A stretch of 64,000 nucleotides of DNA from VXYL01 sp963665195 (GTDB taxonomy: Bacteria > Pseudomonadota > Gammaproteobacteria > Pseudomonadales > Azotimanducaceae): the NCBI GenBank assembly GCA_963665195.1, contig OY762070.1, positions 2,542,001 to 2,606,000 of the forward strand, read 5' to 3'. Shown here piece after piece: positions 53,186 to 61,254 of the stretch (the first letter of the stretch is position 1; each line of letters begins with the position of its first letter). The notes below the pieces were generated by a model. It did no database searches, was not told where the DNA came from, and saw nothing but the letters and a program-made list of their open reading frames with translations. The position numbers and the translations under genes were made by a program.

Positions 53186-54079
53186 ATGGACATGGCGGCA
53201 ACCGCGACGATTCCGGCCGAATCCGAGGCGCTTGAGCGCACGCTGGCCAGCATCGAGGAACTGGGTCTCAGCAAGAACGTGGTGGAGCTCGAGACGCACG
53301 GCTTCACCACGATTCCGGGCGCGATGCCCGAGGCGCAGGTGGAGCGGGCCAAGGCTGCCATCCTCGCCCGTGTCGCCCGCCAGACCGGGCGCGAACTCGA
53401 TCCGGACACGGCCACCAGCGCAGACTTCGAGGGTATGACCTACATCCCCTACATGCTCTACGACGACGAGGTCTTCGAGGACATCCTCATGGCGCCGAAG
53501 CCGCTGGCGCTCATCACCTATCTGCTCGGCGAGAGCTGCCTGCTGTCCAGCATGGGCTGCCACTTCCGCGGCCCCGGCGGCATGGCGCTGCCGCTGCACT
53601 CGGACAACGGCAACGGCATCCCGGCGCCATTCCCCGCCTACTCGATGGTGGCCAACGTCAACTACGCGCTGACGCCGTACAGCCGGGAGGCGGGGGCGCT
53701 GGCCATGGTGCCGGGCAGCCACAAGCTGGCGCGGTCGCCGCGGCTCGAAGAGTCGAGTCTGGGCGAGGACGCGAACCCGGACGCCATCTCCATGGACATC
53801 GCGCCTGGGGATGCGGTGGTCTGGCACGGCAATAGCTGGCACGGTTCGTTCGTGCGGCAGATTCCGGGCCTGCGCATGAACCTCGCGGTGTACTTCAACC
53901 GCCAGTACATCCACACGCAGGAGCAGCACGGCGACGCGGTGCCGGAGGAAGTCCGCGCCCGCCACGCGAACGACACGCGCTTCCTGAACCTGCTCGGCGC
54001 CAAGCAGCCGTACGGCTGGCGCGAGGAGGGGCCGGACTACTCGAAGTTCGCGTTCATGCCGCGCGGCCTATACGACTAG
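53186..54079 (+). CDS. Phytanoyl-CoA dioxygenase (PhyH) family protein
   Basis: A 297-residue Fe(II)/2-oxoglutarate oxygenase of the PhyH family. The iron triad is seen as the H-x-D in LPLHSDNGNGIP and the distal His in WHGNSWHGSF; an Arg (LRMNLAVYFNRQY) is placed to hold 2-oxoglutarate. Members hydroxylate lipids or small natural products. Two ATGs are close (53186, 53192); the second sits better behind GGGG. It is convergent with the LLM monooxygenase gene and 20 bp away. The substrate is unknown. Confidence 0.9.
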   Translation: MDMAATATIPAESEALERTLASIEELGLSKNVVELETHGFTTIPGAMPEAQVERAKAAILARVARQTGRELDPDTATSADFEGMTYIPYMLYDDEVFEDILMAPKPLALITYLLGESCLLSSMGCHFRGPGGMALPLHSDNGNGIPAPFPAYSMVANVNYALTPYSREAGALAMVPGSHKLARSPRLEESSLGEDANPDAISMDIAPGDAVVWHGNSWHGSFVRQIPGLRMNLAVYFNRQYIHTQEQHGDAVPEEVRARHANDTRFLNLLGAKQPYGWREEGPDYSKFAFMPRGLYD

Positions 54080-54100
54080 CCGCGCGGCATCCCAGTCGCT

Positions 54101-55384
54101 TCAGCCGCCGGCGGCTTGCTGCTGCGGCTGCTCGTAGATCGACTGCTCCTTCTCGGACTCCTCCGAAACCTTCCGGCCGAGCGACTTGAAGACCGGAATC
54201 TCGGCGTCCGGCAATTGCGGCATGTTGATCTTGCGCGCCATGGCGGCTTCCAGATAAGGCGCCAGCTCCTCCATCTTGCGCCGCTCGCGCTCCGCCTCGC
54301 GTTCCTTGAACTCCGGCATCACCTCGGCGGCGAACAGCTCGAGCGCCTCGCAGATGTGCTCGTGCTTGTTGTTGCCCGCCTGCTGGATGAAGGTCACCTG
54401 GTCCACGTTGCAGGCCTCGAACTTCAGCAGGTGCTCGCGCAGGTCGTCCGGCGTGCCGATGCCGCCGCGGCTGCCGGAGAGCGCCTGGGTGATGTCCGTC
54501 GGGCTCTCCTGCTTCGCCCGCAGCGCTTGGAACTGTTCCCACAGGTTGGTGCGGCCCGGCTTGTGCTCGCCGAAGGCGTACAGGCTGCCGAGCGCGAAGC
54601 CGAAGAAGTCGAAGCCGTCGAGGCCGCGGCGGATCGCTTCCTCGCGATCCTGATGGCAGGAGAAGCTCGACACCATGCAGATGTTGGGGTTGATGGCATG
54701 GCCGATGGGCACGCAGGCATCGCTCTTGATGATGCCGTAGTACTCCTCCACCCACTCCGTCGCTTCCGCCGGATCGACGAAGGCGAAGGTCAGCGCGCCG
54801 ATGCCGAGCCGGGCCGCCATGCGGATGGTCTCGCGCTGCGAGCACGCCACCCACAGCGGCGGATGCGGCCGCTGCACGGGCTTCGGCACGATGTTCCGGC
54901 ACGGCATCTCGAAGTACTGGCCCTTGTAGCCGGGGTACGGGTCCATGGCCAGCATGTTGCAGATCTGCTCCACGGACTCCATGAAGATCTTGCGCTTCTT
55001 CTCCACCGGGATGCCGAAGCCGCCGAGCTCCAACTCCGCCGAGGACTCCCCGGTGCCGAACTCGACCCGGCCGTTGGAGACGAGGTCCAGCGTGGCGATC
55101 ACCTCCGCCGTGCGCGCCGGGTGGTTGTACTCCGGAATCACCTGGCGGATGCCGTGGCCCAAGCGGATGTTCTTGGTGCGCTGCGAACAAGCCGCGAGAA
55201 AGACCTCCGGCGCCGAGGAATGCGAGTACTCCTCGAGGAAGTGGTGCTCCACCTCCCAAGCGAAGTCGATGCCCAGCCGGTCCGCCACTTCGACCTGTTC
55301 GAGAGCGTCGTTGAAGAGCTTCTGCTCCTCGCCGTGGTCCCAGGGCCGGGGCAGTTGGTGTTCGTAGAAGATGCCGAACTTCAT
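54101..55384 (-). CDS. LLM-class flavin-dependent monooxygenase
   Basis: A 427-residue luciferase-like (F420/FMN) oxidoreductase. The TIM-barrel opening MKFGIFYEHQLPRPW is followed by EVADRLGIDFAWEVEHHFLEEYSHSSAPEVFLAA (in parts), the strand RIRLGHGIRQVIPEYNHPAR-like region, NGRVEFGTGESS and RGGIGTPDDLREHLLKFEACNVDQVTF (in parts). The C-terminal ~50 residues are a charged tail ending in a Gln/Ala-rich stretch. Such enzymes oxygenate small molecules with reduced flavin supplied by a separate reductase; none is adjacent. AGGAA precedes the ATG. Confidence 0.93.
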   Translation of the reverse strand: MKFGIFYEHQLPRPWDHGEEQKLFNDALEQVEVADRLGIDFAWEVEHHFLEEYSHSSAPEVFLAACSQRTKNIRLGHGIRQVIPEYNHPARTAEVIATLDLVSNGRVEFGTGESSAELELGGFGIPVEKKRKIFMESVEQICNMLAMDPYPGYKGQYFEMPCRNIVPKPVQRPHPPLWVACSQRETIRMAARLGIGALTFAFVDPAEATEWVEEYYGIIKSDACVPIGHAINPNICMVSSFSCHQDREEAIRRGLDGFDFFGFALGSLYAFGEHKPGRTNLWEQFQALRAKQESPTDITQALSGSRGGIGTPDDLREHLLKFEACNVDQVTFIQQAGNNKHEHICEALELFAAEVMPEFKEREAERERRKMEELAPYLEAAMARKINMPQLPDAEIPVFKSLGRKVSEESEKEQSIYEQPQQQAAGG

Positions 55385-55653
55385 GCGTTCGTTCCTGCGC
55401 TGCGAAGGAAACGGCTAGTCAAGCGGTTTGGGGCGGCGAATGCAAGCCTCAGCACGGGCAGCGGTGCAAGACAGATCTCTGCTAGCGCGCCTTGCTTGCA
55501 GGTCCACACGTTCAAGAGGCGGGATGCAGTAGTGCATGTCCGCACGACCCGGCCTTCGGTGTCGAACGAGCGGATGGCCCGAGTACGGCCCTTCGTGCGC
55601 TATCGTTCGCGCTTGGTCGTTTGGCGACGAGAAGACCATGCCACACGAGCCCG

Positions 55654-56037
55654 GTGCTGCTGACCGGTGAGCAAGTGCGCCGCTATATCGCGGACGGCTT
55701 CATCGTCCTCGACGCCAACCTGCCGGCGGACTTCCACGCGGACATCGTGGACGAGCTGCACTTCGCGATGCAGCACGAGACGCCGTTGCCTGGCGACAAC
55801 CTGCTGCCCCGCGTTCCCGCCATGCAGCGCCTGCTGGCGGCCCCGGCGGTGCATGGCGCCATGGCGAGCCTGCTCGGCCCTGAGTTCGCCTGGGCGCCGG
55901 TGGGCTGCGAAGGCCTCAAGCGGCTCGGCATTCGTTCGGCGCTGCTGGCGGCGGTGCGGTACTTGGAAACGTACCGCTGGGACCCGGTCCATCACCGCTT
56001 CTGGCGGGCCATGGTGAAAGCAAGGACGAGGTCCTGA
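55654..56037 (+). pseudogene. Truncated PhyH-family oxygenase fragment
   Basis: From the GTG at 55654 the frame codes about 127 residues. The first 80 match a PhyH N-terminus (LLTGEQVRRYIADGFIVLDAN, then ELHFAMQHETPLPGDNLLPRVP and GAMASLLGPEFAW). After about residue 88 (GLKRLGIRSALLAAVRYLETY) the sequence is unlike the family and stops before any iron ligand appears. A full PhyH protein is about 250-300 residues, so this is a remnant. The 200 bp downstream to 56246 hold no recognisable gene. The region 55385-55653 upstream shows nothing clear. Confidence 0.6.
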
Positions 56038-56246
56038 GGCTGCGAGCACCACGAGAGCAAGAACGCGCCCCGAAGACCCTCTCGCCGCACGAGTCGTCGC
56101 GCACTCCATGATCGGCAACGCCGCCGCCAGGAGCGCGAGCTGTGGTAGGTTTCGCTCACGTCTCGTTGCGGCTGTAGGCCACCACTAGCGGCAGCCGTAA
56201 CTGCCACCAGCCGGGAATCTCCACAAGCCTTCGAGGGAACGCTGCC

Positions 56247-57197
56247 ATGATGATCAACTCCGTCACCGGTCCCATCCACGCCGAAGACCTCGGCTTCACC
56301 CTGATGCACGAACACGTCATGGTGAGCGCCAGCGGCATGTACCGCAGCTACTCGGACCTGCTCGGCCCGAACCGCGAAGAGCGCGCCATCGCCATGCTGA
56401 AGAAGGCCAAGGCGGCGGGCATCGACACCTTCGTGGACGCGACGACGTTCGACTTGGGCCGGGACCCCGAACTGCTGCGCACCGTCTCTGAAGAGTCCGG
56501 CATCAACATCATCAACGTCACCGGCTGGTGGCTGGACGTGCCGCGCTTCATCCGCAACGTCTCCCCCAATCAGATGGCGCGGGAGTTCGTCCGCGACATC
56601 GAAGAGGGCTTCCGCGGCACGGACATCAAGGCCGGGGTGCTGAAGTGCGCGGCGGATTTCGAGGGCGTCACGCCGGAGCTCGAGATCATGAACCGCGCCG
56701 TCGCCCGCGCCCACAACGAGACCGGCGTGCCGATCATGGTGCATTCCTATCCCACCGGGCAGGTGGCGCGCCGCCAGATCGCCATCTTCAAGGAGGAGGG
56801 CGTGGACCTCGAACGGGTGAAGATCGACCACTCGAACGACACCACGGATACCGAGTACCTCAAGTGGATCCTCGATCAGGGCTGCTTCCTGGGGCTGGAC
56901 CGCTACCCGGGGCATCTGGTCAGCCCGCACATGCGCACGGTGACCATGAAGCGGCTGATCGACGACGGCTACGGCGACCGGCTGTGCCCGGCGCACGACT
57001 GCATCTGCCTGCACATCCTGAACGAACGCGCCGACGGCACGCTGCCGGAGGAGCACGCGCTGGCGCTGCGCAACCCCGACAACTACCTCTACATGCACCG
57101 CCACGTCATCCCGGACCTCAAGGAGATGGGCGTCGGCGACGACGCCATCGACACGCTGTTCGTCGGCAACCCCAAGAGCTTCTTCACGGGCGCCTGA
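56247..57197 (+). CDS. Phosphotriesterase-family metal hydrolase
   Basis: A 316-residue amidohydrolase-superfamily enzyme of the phosphotriesterase/lactonase group. All metal ligands are in place: His21 and His23 in LMHEHV, the bridging Lys133 in GVLKCAAD, His166 in MVHSYPT, His195 in KIDHSND and Asp251 in CPAHDC. Many relatives are lactonases or carboxylesterases and only a few have true phosphotriesterase activity. The ATG is behind GAGGGAA. It lies 16 bp upstream of the VCBS-repeat hydrolase gene, so they may share a transcript. Confidence 0.93.
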   Translation: MMINSVTGPIHAEDLGFTLMHEHVMVSASGMYRSYSDLLGPNREERAIAMLKKAKAAGIDTFVDATTFDLGRDPELLRTVSEESGINIINVTGWWLDVPRFIRNVSPNQMAREFVRDIEEGFRGTDIKAGVLKCAADFEGVTPELEIMNRAVARAHNETGVPIMVHSYPTGQVARRQIAIFKEEGVDLERVKIDHSNDTTDTEYLKWILDQGCFLGLDRYPGHLVSPHMRTVTMKRLIDDGYGDRLCPAHDCICLHILNERADGTLPEEHALALRNPDNYLYMHRHVIPDLKEMGVGDDAIDTLFVGNPKSFFTGA

Positions 57198-57213
57198 TGC
57201 GGGCCTTGGGCGG

Positions 57214-59559
57214 ATGAGGCCCGTCGGCGCCGGCGCGCTGCTCGCGCTTCTGGCGGGTTTGGCCGCGCCAGCCCAGGCCGAGGACTACGGTGCCTTCTCT
57301 CGCCACCTCGGCGACTTCAACGGCGATGGCAAGGACGATGTCCTGCTGCGCCGCGACGACGGCCATTGGTACTTCTACGCCATGGACGGCCGCCGCTATC
57401 GTCCCGGCGAGCAAGGCCCTGCCAATCTGACGCGCAACCTCGACTACCGCGTGGCGGGCATCGGCGATTTCGACGGCGACGGCAAGGCGGACGTGCTCAT
57501 GCGCCACGTCTACGACGGGCGCTGGTATTTCTACGCGATGGATGGCAGGCGCTACATTCCCGGTCGCCAAGGCGGTGCGAACCTGACGGCCGATCTGCGC
57601 TACGGCGTGGCGGGGATCGGCGATTTCAACGGCGATGGCCGGGACGACGTGCTCCTGCGCCGAGACGACGGCCACTGGTACTACTACCCGATGGATGGTC
57701 GCCGCTACATCGCCGGCGAGCAGGGCGCCGCCAACCTGACCCGCAATCCCGACTACGCGGTGGCAGGCATCGGCGACTTCGACGGCGACGGCAAGGACGA
57801 TGTGCTCATGCGCCACATCGACGGGCGCTGGTACCACTACGCGATGGACGGTCGGCGCTATATCCCGGGCCGGCAAGGCATCGCCAACCTGACGCGCAAT
57901 CTGGCCTACCGCATCGCCGCCATCGGCGATTTCGACGGCGACGGCAAGCACGACGTGCTGATCCGCCGCGCCGATGGCCACTGGTACCACTACGCCATGG
58001 CCGGTCGGCGCTATCGTCCCGGCACCCAGGGCGCCGCCGGTCTGACCCGCAATCTCGCCTACGAAGTGGCCGGCGTCGGCGACCTCGACGGCGACGGCAA
58101 CGACGACGTGCTGATGCGCAGCTCGCGCGGCGCTTGGTACTTCTACCCCATGCAGGGGCGGCGCTACATCCGCGGGCGCCAGGGCCATGCCAACCTCAGC
58201 ACGCGGCTCGTGTGGACGCCGGCGAGCCCGATTCTCGGTCCTGCGCCGAACGAAGCGCCCATGGTGGCGACCATCGCCGACCGCAGCATCGCGGTGGGCG
58301 AAGCGCTCACGCTCGAAGTCTCGATCGAGGACGCGAACCCAGGGGATAGCCACGCGCTCGGCGCGGAGTCGCGCGACGGCTGCGTCGCCGAGGCATCCGT
58401 GGATGGGACGCAACTGACGATCACGGGCCGGGTGGCGGGAGAGGCGGCCATCGCCGTCACCGCCACCGACAGCCGCGGCGCTGAGTCCGAGACGATCACC
58501 TTTCGGGTGACCGTGGAGCCGCCTGACAGACCTTCCTGGGCACTGCCGCGCGCCACGCCGGCTGCGGCGGAGACGACGCCGTGCGCGGTGGACGGCGTCG
58601 TCTCTGAAGTCTTCACCGACCGAGCGATGCAGTCCGCGCTGCTGCTGGTCGATGGCCGAGTCGTAGGCGAGCGCTATGCGCCGGGTTACGACCACGGAAG
58701 CCTCGGCACTAGCTGGTCCGTAGCCAAGAGCTTCTACAGCGCCGCGATCGGGGTTGCCATCGACGAGGGGCACATCGAGTCCTTGAATCAGAGGGCGAGC
58801 GACTTCCTCACCGAGTGGCAGGGAACCAACAAAGCGAACATCACCATCCGCCAGATACTGGAAATGCGCTCCGGCCTCGGCAACGGGAACATCTTCGAGG
58901 TGGCCGATCAGACGCAGTTTGCGCTCGACCAGGGCCGCGTCGCCATACCCGGATATAGGTTCATCTACTCCAACCCGAACTCCCAGCTATTCGAGCCACT
59001 GCTGCGCCGCGCCACCGGCTTCGACGCGCACGACTGGCTGACGCGCGAGGTGCTCGAACCCATCGGCATCGATCCCTCGGCAGTCGGCTTCTGGCTCGAC
59101 CCCACCGGTACCCAGCCGCTCACCTACTGCTGCCTCGACATGCGTCCGGACGACTTCGGCCGCTTCGGCCTGCTGTACCTGAACGACGGCGCATGGGAGG
59201 GCGCGCAGGTAGTTTCGGATGGCTACGTCGAGGCGAGTCTCACGGCCCAGAGCGACTTCTACGGGTTCCAGTGGTGGGTGATGAACTCGAGCTACTACAG
59301 GGGTGCTGCGCCGCCCGTCGACGCGGTGGCCGCCCACGGCCTGGACGGCCAGCACATCTACTTATGGCGCGATGCGAACGTCGTGCTGGTCGTGCTCACG
59401 CGCTACATCCACGACCCCGATGACGGCTACGTGCTGAGCCGCGACAACTGGCCGAATACCTGCGCCGCCCGCAACACCTGCTGGGCATCGAGCGGCGACG
59501 AAGTGCCCGCCTACAACGAGTACCGCGTCATGCAGCGGCTCGCCGAACTGCGCCCGTGA
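57214..59559 (+). CDS. Secreted VCBS/FG-GAP-repeat protein fused to a beta-lactamase-family serine hydrolase
   Basis: A 781-residue protein with a signal peptide (ALLALLAGLAAPAQA). Residues 33-334 are six tandem repeats of 51-52 residues, each with a calcium-type GDF(D/N)GDG(K/R)(D/A/H)DVL loop and W-Y-x-Y-x-M-x-GRRY. Residues about 345-440 form an Ig/cadherin-like domain (IADRSIAVGEALTLEVSI ... ETITFRVTVEPP). The rest is a serine hydrolase with Ser502 and Lys505 in SVAK, Y-x-N in IYSNPNSQ and an AHGLDGQHIY motif. It probably acts outside the cell or on the surface. This domain combination is unusual to me; the substrate is unknown. Confidence 0.88.
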   Translation: MRPVGAGALLALLAGLAAPAQAEDYGAFSRHLGDFNGDGKDDVLLRRDDGHWYFYAMDGRRYRPGEQGPANLTRNLDYRVAGIGDFDGDGKADVLMRHVYDGRWYFYAMDGRRYIPGRQGGANLTADLRYGVAGIGDFNGDGRDDVLLRRDDGHWYYYPMDGRRYIAGEQGAANLTRNPDYAVAGIGDFDGDGKDDVLMRHIDGRWYHYAMDGRRYIPGRQGIANLTRNLAYRIAAIGDFDGDGKHDVLIRRADGHWYHYAMAGRRYRPGTQGAAGLTRNLAYEVAGVGDLDGDGNDDVLMRSSRGAWYFYPMQGRRYIRGRQGHANLSTRLVWTPASPILGPAPNEAPMVATIADRSIAVGEALTLEVSIEDANPGDSHALGAESRDGCVAEASVDGTQLTITGRVAGEAAIAVTATDSRGAESETITFRVTVEPPDRPSWALPRATPAAAETTPCAVDGVVSEVFTDRAMQSALLLVDGRVVGERYAPGYDHGSLGTSWSVAKSFYSAAIGVAIDEGHIESLNQRASDFLTEWQGTNKANITIRQILEMRSGLGNGNIFEVADQTQFALDQGRVAIPGYRFIYSNPNSQLFEPLLRRATGFDAHDWLTREVLEPIGIDPSAVGFWLDPTGTQPLTYCCLDMRPDDFGRFGLLYLNDGAWEGAQVVSDGYVEASLTAQSDFYGFQWWVMNSSYYRGAAPPVDAVAAHGLDGQHIYLWRDANVVLVVLTRYIHDPDDGYVLSRDNWPNTCAARNTCWASSGDEVPAYNEYRVMQRLAELRP
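57310..58215 (+). repeat. Six tandem ~153-bp coding repeats (VCBS/FG-GAP-like)
   Basis: Six consecutive units of 51, 52, 51, 51, 51 and about 46 codons. Each starts with the calcium-loop motif GD(F/L)(N/D)GDG and contains an invariant GRRY. The DNA is similar among units 2-5 and could recombine. Confidence 0.9.
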
Positions 59560-59563
59560 GCGC

Positions 59564-60454
59564 TCAGGCGTCGTCTACGCCGAACGGGAAGACTCTGAGG
59601 CCTACCCCCGTCGACAGGCCGAACCCACCGCCCAATGCGGCCGTGCCAGTGGCGTAGAACCCATACTCGCCGGGCAGCAATCGCTCGGTGCGCACCCGAT
59701 AGACGCCCGGCTTGACCTTGTCGACCTCGGTGTCGCGCAACTCTCTCGGAGAAGGACCCGACCGGCCTCCCCAGATGGCGAAGCGGCCGATCTCGAAGGT
59801 CCGGTGGTCCTTCCGCTCGCGCACCTTGAAGGCGACTAGACGGAACTCGCTCGGATTCATGGCGCCGGTAGCCAGGTACGAAAGCCCGGCTTGGGACTCT
59901 TCGAAGCAGAACCAGAAGGTGGGCGCACGCTGGGCGGTTCGCGTTCGGGAGTGCGCCCCGTCCACCACCGCGCGCGCTCTGGTCGGCACGATGCCGTAGG
60001 TGATGCCGGTGAGAATGCCGCTGCCGCTGTTCGAGGAGGCAATGCTGGTGACATCGATGTCGACCAGTGCGCCGTTCTCATCGAGGTAAATGCCAGGTCG
60101 CTCGCACGGCGTGCCCTCGAAGTTGGATGGCACATTCGCCGCCGGCGATGCGGCCACCTTCAGCGTCGTTCCCTCCCCGGCGGAGACCACCGGCAGGCCC
60201 GCTTCGACCTTCACCATCGCCTCCAAGACGCTGGCGTCCACGCCGGCCTTGGTCAGCGAAACGAGCTGCTCCGCGGACGTGTCGAACTCGGTTTGGGGAG
60301 ATGCCGCCACCTTGGCGACGATCACCGCAGGGGGCAGACCGGCGACCGTCATCGCGACGACGTTGGCATTGGTCAGCGGCGCTTCTTCGGCGACGGCCAC
60401 CGCGCCGAGATACAGGGCGATGGCGACGATGGCGTGGCGGACGAGACGGCGCAT
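59564..60454 (-). CDS. Secreted protein of unknown function
   Basis: A 296-residue protein I cannot assign. It has a signal peptide (HAIVAIALYLGAVAVAEE). Residues about 26-85 resemble the short helical 'T-N-x-x-V-x-M-x-x-A-G-L-x-x-x-V-I-x-x-K' segment found in many envelope proteins (LTNANVVAMTVAGLPPAVIVAKVAAS), with a second half SLTKAGVDASVLEAMVK. The remaining ~200 residues are likely beta-rich (FWFCFEESQAGLSYLATGA, GVYRVRTERLLPGEYGFYAT). Its stop is four bases from that of the convergent VCBS gene. It faces away from nothing obvious; the start follows a 63-bp gap downstream of the alpha/beta hydrolase gene's end at 60518. Confidence 0.7.
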   Translation of the reverse strand: MRRLVRHAIVAIALYLGAVAVAEEAPLTNANVVAMTVAGLPPAVIVAKVAASPQTEFDTSAEQLVSLTKAGVDASVLEAMVKVEAGLPVVSAGEGTTLKVAASPAANVPSNFEGTPCERPGIYLDENGALVDIDVTSIASSNSGSGILTGITYGIVPTRARAVVDGAHSRTRTAQRAPTFWFCFEESQAGLSYLATGAMNPSEFRLVAFKVRERKDHRTFEIGRFAIWGGRSGPSPRELRDTEVDKVKPGVYRVRTERLLPGEYGFYATGTAALGGGFGLSTGVGLRVFPFGVDDA

Positions 60455-60517
60455 CGGCTATCCCCTCTTGAGTGCGCTGCGGACTGCGTTAGACAGAGCG
60501 CTCCCTGGCATGTTCCG

Positions 60518-61243
60518 TCAGTCCGGCGTATGCGCCTTCAGGAAAGCGACGACCCGCTCCACCGTGCCGTCCTTCGGGGCGTCTTTCCACCGCTCCACCA
60601 GCTCCGCGTTCGGAGCAAGCCGGGCGATCTCCCGGGAAGTGGCTTCCGGGTGGTACGGGTCGCTGCCCATCAGCACGAGCAAGGGAGTCGTGCAGCCGGC
60701 GACGGACTCGCGGCTCACGTTGTAGACGAACTCGCCGTCGAACATGTTGCTGCGGAAGCTCGCCCAGTCCGCCTCCGAGACCGTCGGCATCGACGCCTTC
60801 AGGCCGTCGTCGGCCCACTGATCGAACATGGCGTGGAACAGTTCGCGATTGCTGCCGCTGTCGCCGATGGACTGCTGCAGCACCGCTGCCGCCACCCGCT
60901 CCGGCGCCTGCTCGATGACGCCGAAGGAATACGGCCCGCCGATGCAGCCGCCCATCAAATGCGTCTTCTCGATGCCGAGATGGTCCAAGAGCGCGATGTG
61001 ATCCGCGGTGTAGGTGTGCCAGCCATCGCTTGCCGAAACCGGCGCCTTGGATTGCCCCGCGTTGCGCTGATCCATGGCGATGACCTGGAAGTGCGGCGAC
61101 AGCGCCTCGATGGGATCCCACTCCGAGCCGCGCCAGAACGACACCGCGGAGCGCATCCCGCCGGGCGCGAACAGCAGGATGGGAAAGCCCTCGCCGTGGA
61201 TCTCGTAGTAGAGGCTGATGTCGTCGCGTTCGAAAGTCGCCAT
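60518..61243 (-). CDS. Alpha/beta-fold hydrolase with Cys at the nucleophile elbow
   Basis: A 241-residue alpha/beta hydrolase. The oxyanion region FAPGGMRSAVSFW and the MDQRNAGQSKAP strand are typical. The nucleophile elbow reads HLMGGCIGGPYS, with Cys100 in place of Ser. The acid is probably in LLVLMGSDPYHP. The expected catalytic His near the C-terminus is not obvious: the region reads ERWKDAPKDGTVERVV. The enzyme may be inactive, or may use an altered triad. The ATG at 61243 is behind GGAGACC. Only 11 bp separate it from the thiolase-like gene, so they form a pair. Confidence 0.87.
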   Translation of the reverse strand: MATFERDDISLYYEIHGEGFPILLFAPGGMRSAVSFWRGSEWDPIEALSPHFQVIAMDQRNAGQSKAPVSASDGWHTYTADHIALLDHLGIEKTHLMGGCIGGPYSFGVIEQAPERVAAAVLQQSIGDSGSNRELFHAMFDQWADDGLKASMPTVSEADWASFRSNMFDGEFVYNVSRESVAGCTTPLLVLMGSDPYHPEATSREIARLAPNAELVERWKDAPKDGTVERVVAFLKAHTPD

Positions 61244-61254
61244 ATCCGGTCTCC

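Noticed and set aside
56156..56338. A short minus-strand frame ending IPGWWQLRLPLVVAYSRNET
   Set aside because: It looks somewhat protein-like but is only ~60 codons, overlaps the start of the phosphotriesterase-like gene and has no recognised family.
57310..58215. Regular 153-bp repeats as a possible CRISPR array
   Set aside because: The units are longer than CRISPR repeats, diverge in a codon-like way, have no unique spacers and are coding (calcium-loop blades).
59557..59566. TGAGCGCTCA, a 10-bp palindrome enclosing both convergent stops, as a bidirectional terminator
   Set aside because: The stem is only five base pairs and no T-run follows on either side; it is explained by the two stop codons.
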